NCBI GenBank assembly: GCA_017302015.1
Contig: JAFLEE010000112.1
Coordinates: 1 to 13,229 of the forward strand
DNA length: 13,229 nt
Direction of reading: 5' to 3'
Source: Spirochaetota bacterium
Lineage (GTDB): Bacteria; Spirochaetota; UBA12135; COTS27; JAFLEE01
How positions within the stretch are numbered: position 1 is the stretch's first letter; every line of letters begins with the position of its first letter. A program made the translations under genes and the position numbers. Under the pieces are notes generated by a model that did not search any database, had not been told where the DNA came from, and saw only the letters and a program-made list of their open reading frames with translations. Shown in pieces: positions 9,044 through 13,229 of the stretch.

Positions 9044-10839
9044 GGGCGCATCAAGTGGCTTATATCATTGAAGAGGACGAAGGACGCCAGCATCAGCAGG
9101 AGGAGCACGCCCACGGCTTGAACCCCCCGCTGCACCTTCTCCGGCGCCGGCTTTCCGGTGGCGATCTCCCAACCGATGAAGACCGCGTGGCTCCCGTCGA
9201 GACCGGGGATCGGCAGGAGGTTGAGCACCGCGAGGCTGAAACCGATCTTGGCGAAGAGCAGGAAGAAGAACGCCCAGCCGCGGTCCTTGGCGGCCCGGGC
9301 CGATTCCCGGAAGATGCGCACGGGGCCCATGACGTATTCCGACGAGAAGGCTCCGCTGGCGAACCGACCCAGGAAAAGGTAGACCTCCCCGAGTTCCCGG
9401 GGGATCCGTCCGCCGGTCTTCCACAGGCTTTCCAAGACCCCGTAGCGCACGATCTTTTCCTTCACCGAAAGGGGCGCGAGTTCGCCGATGGACCGTGTTT
9501 CGACCCGGTCGAGGGGGATGGAGACCTGGACCTCCCGACCGAAGCGGTAGACCGACCATTCCATCTTCCCGAGGTTCGTCTTGGGCATCTGGGTCTTGGA
9601 GATCTCGTCGCCGACGCGAACCCCTCCCGGCCAAGCTTCCATCCACGGGGCGACCCAGGAGATGGAACGGCTGCGGGCCCCGCCTTCCGCGGAAGAAGGC
9701 TTGACGCCGAGCATCAGTTTTTCTTCGCTGGGATTGAAGGCCGGGATGACCTGGAGGATGCGGTTGGTGCCCGCGCGGCTGACATCGAGGCGCAGGGCGC
9801 TTCCCGGCGGCACGGTTTGGAGGCGCACGACCATGTCTTCCCATCCCCGGATGGGAACACCGTCGAGGGAGTCGATCCGGTCGCCGGGCAGGATTCCCGC
9901 CTTTTCCGCCGGACTGCCCTTGATGGGGTCGACGACCGCGAGGGTCTGGACGCCGGAGAGGTATTCCGCCCGGCGGCCCAAATCCACCCGCACGGCCTTC
10001 TTCACCCCCAATCTTTCGAAGACGAGTTCCACCCGCCCGCCGGGATGGTTTTCGATGAAGCGCGAGACGGCCTCGGCGCCGCGCACCGCCTTTTCCCGGG
10101 CGCCTTCCGGGGCGATGGAAAAGATGGCGTCGCCGGTGCGAAGTCCCGCGAGGGCGGCGGGGCTCCCGACGGGACATTCGATGATGACCGGGGTCAGGAG
10201 CGGTTTGAGGCCGAGGGTGGCGCCACGCCTTTGGCCGCCTTCCCGATCGGCGACCGCGAGGGTTCGGTAGGAAAGCCGTTTCCCCTCGCGCACCACCTCC
10301 ACGTTCACCTCGCGTCCCGGGGAGAGGAAGGCCTGGCGCGTGAAGAGATCTTCCCAACTCTCGATGCTCTTCCCGTCGACGGAGACGACCTCATCGCCGA
10401 ATTGGAAGCCGACGGCCTCGGCCGGGGAACCCGGTCCGGCACCGGCGATGCGGTTGTCCATGAAGGGGACTCCGATCATATACGCCATGGAGAGGAGGAG
10501 GTAGGAGAAGACCGCGTTCATGACCACGCCCGCCACGATGATGGAGAGGCGGGCCCAGGGCCCCTTCGCGAGGAAACTATCGGGGGCGTGCTCCATCGGC
10601 TTGCCGGTGGGCAGGTCTTCCTGCCCCTTCATCTTCACGTAGCCCCCCAGGGGCAGCGGCGCCAAGATCCATTCGGTGCCGTGCTTGTCGCGCCAGAACG
10701 TGAAGAGCCGGGGGCCGAACCCGATGGAAAAGACCTCGACCTTGACCCCCGCCCGGCGGGCCATGAAGAAATGGCCCAATTCATGGACGACGATGGTGAT
10801 GACGAAGCCCAGGAGGGCGACGGCGAAATAGATCCACAT
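9040..10839 (-). CDS. rseP: RseP-type site-2 zinc metalloprotease with multiple PDZ domains
   Basis: 599 residues; an inner-membrane intramembrane protease of the RseP/RasP (M50B) family, which cleaves anti-sigma factors and leftover signal peptides within the membrane. The zinc site is HELGH at residues 19-23 in the first membrane segment, followed by FGPRLF and PLGGYVKM. The third ligand is Asp548 in NLLPIPGLDGSH; the usual sequence is LDGGH, so a Gly has become Ser next to the ligand. Hydrophobic segments lie near 1-18, 97-123, 523-545 and 575-592. Between them are three clear PDZ modules, about 126-190, 212-285 and 296-366 (the last with GSPAEKAGILPGDRI), and a degenerate fourth at about 375-445 (GGVRVGDEI). 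RseP usually has one or two and is about 350-450 residues long, so this is an enlarged form. ATG at 10839 is preceded by GGAG nine bases upstream, four bases after the dxr stop. Its own stop overlaps the sprA-like start. Confidence 0.95.
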   Translation of the reverse strand: MWIYFAVALLGFVITIVVHELGHFFMARRAGVKVEVFSIGFGPRLFTFWRDKHGTEWILAPLPLGGYVKMKGQEDLPTGKPMEHAPDSFLAKGPWARLSIIVAGVVMNAVFSYLLLSMAYMIGVPFMDNRIAGAGPGSPAEAVGFQFGDEVVSVDGKSIESWEDLFTRQAFLSPGREVNVEVVREGKRLSYRTLAVADREGGQRRGATLGLKPLLTPVIIECPVGSPAALAGLRTGDAIFSIAPEGAREKAVRGAEAVSRFIENHPGGRVELVFERLGVKKAVRVDLGRRAEYLSGVQTLAVVDPIKGSPAEKAGILPGDRIDSLDGVPIRGWEDMVVRLQTVPPGSALRLDVSRAGTNRILQVIPAFNPSEEKLMLGVKPSSAEGGARSRSISWVAPWMEAWPGGVRVGDEISKTQMPKTNLGKMEWSVYRFGREVQVSIPLDRVETRSIGELAPLSVKEKIVRYGVLESLWKTGGRIPRELGEVYLFLGRFASGAFSSEYVMGPVRIFRESARAAKDRGWAFFFLLFAKIGFSLAVLNLLPIPGLDGSHAVFIGWEIATGKPAPEKVQRGVQAVGVLLLLMLASFVLFNDISHLMRP

Positions 10840-10843
10840 GGTG

Positions 10844-12016
10844 TCAGGCTCCGGATTGGCCCCAGACGCGCACCTGTTCCTTCACGGAACGGTCGAGGTC
10901 CAGGATGGTTTCGAGGTCGGGTTGGACGATATCGCGGTGGGCATCGAGGGCCCGCGCCACCAATTCGTGGATTTGGCGGAAGCGGATGGCCTTCTCCAGG
11001 AAGAGCCCGACCGCCGCCTCGTTGGCGGCGTTGAGCACCGCCAGGGAGGAGCCGCCGCGCTCACCGCAGGCGTAGGCGAGGCCGAGCAGGGGGAACTTCC
11101 CCAGGTCCATGGGATGGAACGCCAATTGGCCCAGATCTTCCAGCCGCAGGCGCTTCAGCGGCGTCTCGAGGAGGTGGGGATGGGTGAGCGCGTTTTGGAT
11201 CGGGTGGCGCATGTCGTTGGGTCCCAATTGGGCGTAGATCTCCCCGTCGACGGTCTCGACCATGGAGTGGACGATGGATTGGGGATGGATGACGGTGTCG
11301 ATGCGGGGGAAGGGCACCTTGAACAGCCAATGCGCTTCGATGACTTCGAAGCCCTTGTTCATCATGGTGGCGCTGTCGATGCTGATCTTCTTCCCCATCT
11401 TCCAGGTCGGATGGGCCAGGGCCTCCTCGAGGGTCGGGTCGCCCAATTCCTTGTTCCAGAAGGGGCCGCCGGAGGCGGTGAGCACGAGGCGATGGATCTC
11501 CTTGCGCCGGATGCCCTTGAGAAGATGAAAGATCGCCGAATGTTCGCTGTCGATGGGCAGGAGCGAGACCCCCCGTTTCTTGACCCGCTCCATGACGAGG
11601 TGCCCCGCCATGATGAGGGTCTCCTTGTTCGCCAGCGCGATATCGGCGCCCCGGTCGATGGCGTAGAGCGTCGGCACCAGCCCCGCGCTGCCCACGAGCG
11701 CGTTGACGCAGAGGTCGAACTTCACGGCGGCCATAGCCTGGAGGAGGCCCCGTTCGCCGGTGTGCACCTCCAGGTCGGGAAACTCTTCGGAAAGGCGGCG
11801 GGCGCCCGCCTCGTTGCGCAGATAGGCGACTTTCGGGTTGACGGCGCGCACTTGTTCCGAGAGGGTGGCCCCATCGTTCCCCGCGGCGAGACCGACCACG
11901 CGGAACTTCCCGGCGCCGGGCCGCGCTTCCAGTTGCCGGATGCAATCGAGGGTATTGGAGCCGATGCTCCCGGTGGAGCCCAGGAGGAAGACGCGGCGTT
12001 CTTTGGGATGCTTCAT
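10844..12016 (-). CDS. dxr: 1-deoxy-D-xylulose-5-phosphate reductoisomerase
   Basis: 390 residues, normal length for Dxr (IspC), the cytosolic NADPH-dependent enzyme converting DXP to MEP in the non-mevalonate isoprenoid pathway. The nucleotide-binding motif GSTGSIG is at residues 13-19. Further family blocks follow in order: ANKETL, PIDSEHSAIF (metal-binding Asp and Glu), LTASGGPF, HPTWKMGKKISIDSATMMNK with the following Glu, HPQSIVHS, and NAANEAAV near the C-terminus. The residue after SEHSAIF is His where Gln is usual, a minor change. The ATG overlaps the recR stop by four bases (ATGA), with GAAGG four bases before it, so translation is coupled to recR. rseP follows after four bases. dxr next to rseP is a common arrangement, since isoprenoid carrier lipid synthesis and envelope functions cluster together; uppS and cdsA, usually nearby, are not present in this window. 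Confidence 0.97.
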   Translation of the reverse strand: MKHPKERRVFLLGSTGSIGSNTLDCIRQLEARPGAGKFRVVGLAAGNDGATLSEQVRAVNPKVAYLRNEAGARRLSEEFPDLEVHTGERGLLQAMAAVKFDLCVNALVGSAGLVPTLYAIDRGADIALANKETLIMAGHLVMERVKKRGVSLLPIDSEHSAIFHLLKGIRRKEIHRLVLTASGGPFWNKELGDPTLEEALAHPTWKMGKKISIDSATMMNKGFEVIEAHWLFKVPFPRIDTVIHPQSIVHSMVETVDGEIYAQLGPNDMRHPIQNALTHPHLLETPLKRLRLEDLGQLAFHPMDLGKFPLLGLAYACGERGGSSLAVLNAANEAAVGLFLEKAIRFRQIHELVARALDAHRDIVQPDLETILDLDRSVKEQVRVWGQSGA

Positions 12017-12630
12017 GGGGCCTTCACCGCGCCCTTGGCCGTCAGGGGCGTTCGATTCTCCACCGCCGTTTTAAGGGTTTCCGCGTCCAGGTGTTCCAAT
12101 CCGGCGCCCGAGGGGATGCCCACGGCCAATCGGGAATAGCGGACGTCCCCGAAGGCGGAAAGGCGCCGGGTGACGGCCTTGATGGTGACCTCGGATTCGA
12201 CGCTCTGTTCGAAAGCGAAGAGGATCTCATCGACCCCGGAAGCCACCCGCGTGGCGAGGCGGTCGATGGAGAGGTCTTCCTCGCGCACGGTCTCGAGGGG
12301 CGAGACCAGACCGCCGAGGACGTGGTACTTGCCCTTGAAGGCCCGGCTCTTCTCGACGCGGAAGGCGTCTTGGACGTCTTTCACGACGCAGAGGAGCCGC
12401 TCGCTCCGGGCGGGGTCGGCGCAGATGCGGCAGGGGGAATATTCCGAGACGAGGCCGCAGACGGGGCAGAGTTTCGTTTTCTCACGGAAGTCCCGGATCG
12501 TCCCCAGGAGGAAGGAAAAATCCTCCTCTTTCATGGATAGGAAATGGAAGGCCATGCGTTCAGCGCTCGTCGGTCCCACGCCGGGGATCCGCCGCAGCGC
12601 GAAGAGCACCTTGGTGAATAGGGACGCCAC
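12013..12630 (-). CDS. recR: Recombination mediator protein RecR
   Basis: 205 residues, normal for RecR, which works with RecO (and RecF) to load RecA on single-stranded DNA coated with SSB. Helix-hairpin-helix LRRIPGVGPTSAERMAF is at residues 12-28. The zinc finger has Cys55, Cys58, Cys67 and Cys70. The Toprim domain runs from about 79, with YHVLGGLVSPL at 102-112; the C-terminal SRLAVGIPSGAGLE block is typical. Oddities: the Toprim motif normally reading VVE reads VVK (Lys84, codon AAA), and the usual NPxxEGExTAxY block is EQSVESEVTIKAV (141-153), so this Toprim core has diverged. The start is GTG, five bases after the ybaB stop, and gives the usual short lead before the HhH motif. The ATGA overlap with dxr follows. 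Confidence 0.95.
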   Translation of the reverse strand: MASLFTKVLFALRRIPGVGPTSAERMAFHFLSMKEEDFSFLLGTIRDFREKTKLCPVCGLVSEYSPCRICADPARSERLLCVVKDVQDAFRVEKSRAFKGKYHVLGGLVSPLETVREEDLSIDRLATRVASGVDEILFAFEQSVESEVTIKAVTRRLSAFGDVRYSRLAVGIPSGAGLEHLDAETLKTAVENRTPLTAKGAVKAP

Positions 12631-12635
12631 CCGCT

Positions 12636-12947
12636 TCAGAGCCCCGGCAGTCCGAGCCCGCCGGTGGCGGATTTCATCGCGTTCTGGGCGTCTTCGGCGG
12701 CCTTGCCCAATGCGGCATTCACCCCCGCGCGCACGAGGTCTTCGAGCATGCCGATATCGGTCGGATCGACGACTTCCTTCTGGATCTTGACGGCGAGCAC
12801 CTCGTTTTTCCCGTTCACCCGCACGACGACCATGTCGCCCCCGGCGGAGGCCTCGTACTCCTTGGCCGAGAGTTCTTCTTGCATCTTGGCCATCTGCTTC
12901 TGCATCTTCTGGGCCTGACGGAGCATCTGGTTCATCTGGGGATTCAT
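12636..12947 (-). CDS. ybaB: YbaB/EbfC family nucleoid-associated protein
   Basis: 103 residues, the usual size. YbaB/EbfC proteins are small homodimeric DNA-binding proteins of the nucleoid, tweezer-shaped, with two helices flanking a beta-sheet. The N-terminal helix is Met/Gln-rich (MNQMLRQAQKMQKQMAKMQE), followed by the typical GGDMVVVRVNGKNEVLAVKI strand region at about 36-55, then VDPTDIGMLEDLVRAGVNAAL and a Gly/Leu-rich tail ending LGLPGL. The ATG has GAGAGG six bases upstream. It sits between dnaX and recR, the conserved order in many bacteria, which supports both the assignment and the partial dnaX upstream. Confidence 0.96.
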   Translation of the reverse strand: MNPQMNQMLRQAQKMQKQMAKMQEELSAKEYEASAGGDMVVVRVNGKNEVLAVKIQKEVVDPTDIGMLEDLVRAGVNAALGKAAEDAQNAMKSATGGLGLPGL

Positions 12948-12980
12948 GGGGGGCCTCTCGTGAAGGGGGTCGAATTATGC

Positions 12981-13229
12981 CTAGGGGGCGTCGGGATCGA
13001 GAATTTCGCCCTCGAACAGGTCCACCGCATCTTTAACCGAATCGGGGATGGGACGGGAAGGTTTTTTCCCCCCATCGCGCTCGGGGGCGATGGGCGCGGC
13101 CTGTTTTGGGGCCTGGGAGGCCCTAGGAACGGCCCCGGGGGGCGCGGTGGGGGCGCGGGGAAGACTTTGCGCGTCTTTAGCCAGTGGAGGGGCCGCAGGA
13201 CGCGCCAGGGCGGGAGCGCGCTCTGCCGG
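12981..13229 (-). CDS. dnaX: DNA polymerase III gamma/tau subunit, C-terminal end (5' partial)
   Basis: The frame is open from the window edge to a TAG stop at 12981-12983, giving 82 residues. The first 55 or so are a Pro/Ala-rich low-complexity linker. The end, PIPDSVKDAVDLFEGEILDP plus three more residues, matches the short motif that closes many DnaX proteins (V..a..lF.Ge.i). DnaX is the clamp-loader subunit of the replisome; the ATPase domains would lie beyond the window edge. The identification rests on this tail and on position directly upstream of ybaB and recR, the standard dnaX-ybaB-recR order. A run of six G and six A (coding strand, 13062-13073) lies 30 codons before the stop. The gap to ybaB is 33 bases. 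Without the conserved N-terminal part this remains a probable rather than certain call. Confidence 0.75.
   Translation of the reverse strand, partial: PAERAPALARPAAPPLAKDAQSLPRAPTAPPGAVPRASQAPKQAAPIAPERDGGKKPSRPIPDSVKDAVDLFEGEILDPDAP

Noticed and set aside
9055-11034. A 659-codon plus-strand open frame opposite rseP and the end of dxr
   Set aside because: It spans two well-supported minus-strand genes and their junction and has a His/Asp/Gly-rich composition typical of antisense frames.
10838-12139. A 433-codon plus-strand frame opposite dxr and the end of recR
   Set aside because: dxr shows all its catalytic motifs on the other strand; this frame has none.
12948-12980. A promoter for ybaB in the 33-base gap after dnaX
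   Set aside because: No convincing -35/-10 pair is visible and the gap is too short; the dnaX-ybaB-recR order favours read-through.

Overview
The window is GC-rich bacterial DNA from a diderm (Gram-negative-type) organism. It encodes a very large outer-membrane beta-barrel protein of the SprA family ending in Phe, a RseP-type site-2 protease, and the MEP-pathway enzyme Dxr. SprA homologues are best known from Bacteroidota, where SprA is the type IX secretion channel, and large relatives occur elsewhere in and near the FCB group. The base composition and gene order do not look like a typical Bacteroidota genome, so an uncultured FCB-like or neighbouring candidate phylum is my guess; no rRNA or other phylogenetic marker is present to settle it.

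There are two divergently organised blocks that converge at about 2170. On the plus strand, positions 2-2166 hold two genes of uncertain function. The first is the 3' part of a repeat-containing (TPR-like) protein with C-terminal domains resembling TolB/FlgT-type periplasmic modules. The second is a small secreted/membrane protein with a beta-rich N-terminal half and two or three hydrophobic segments. A GC-rich hairpin lies between them.

On the minus strand, positions 13229-2174 form one tightly packed, apparently co-transcribed series: dnaX (3' end only) - ybaB/ebfC - recR - dxr - rseP - sprA-like. Gaps are 33, 5, -4, 4 and -4 bases. dnaX-ybaB-recR is a classic replication/recombination cluster. 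dxr and rseP belong to the widespread envelope cluster uppS-cdsA-dxr-rseP-bamA, but here uppS and cdsA are absent and the giant SprA-like gene takes the place directly after rseP where bamA often sits.

Points of most interest are: the SprA-like channel translationally coupled to rseP; an RseP with about four PDZ-like modules; a RecR whose usually invariant Toprim glutamate is lysine; and several G7-G8 tracts inside coding regions, one of them in the sprA-like gene. No mobile elements, tRNA or rRNA genes, or CRISPR arrays were seen. No stretch longer than 300 bases lacks a gene.
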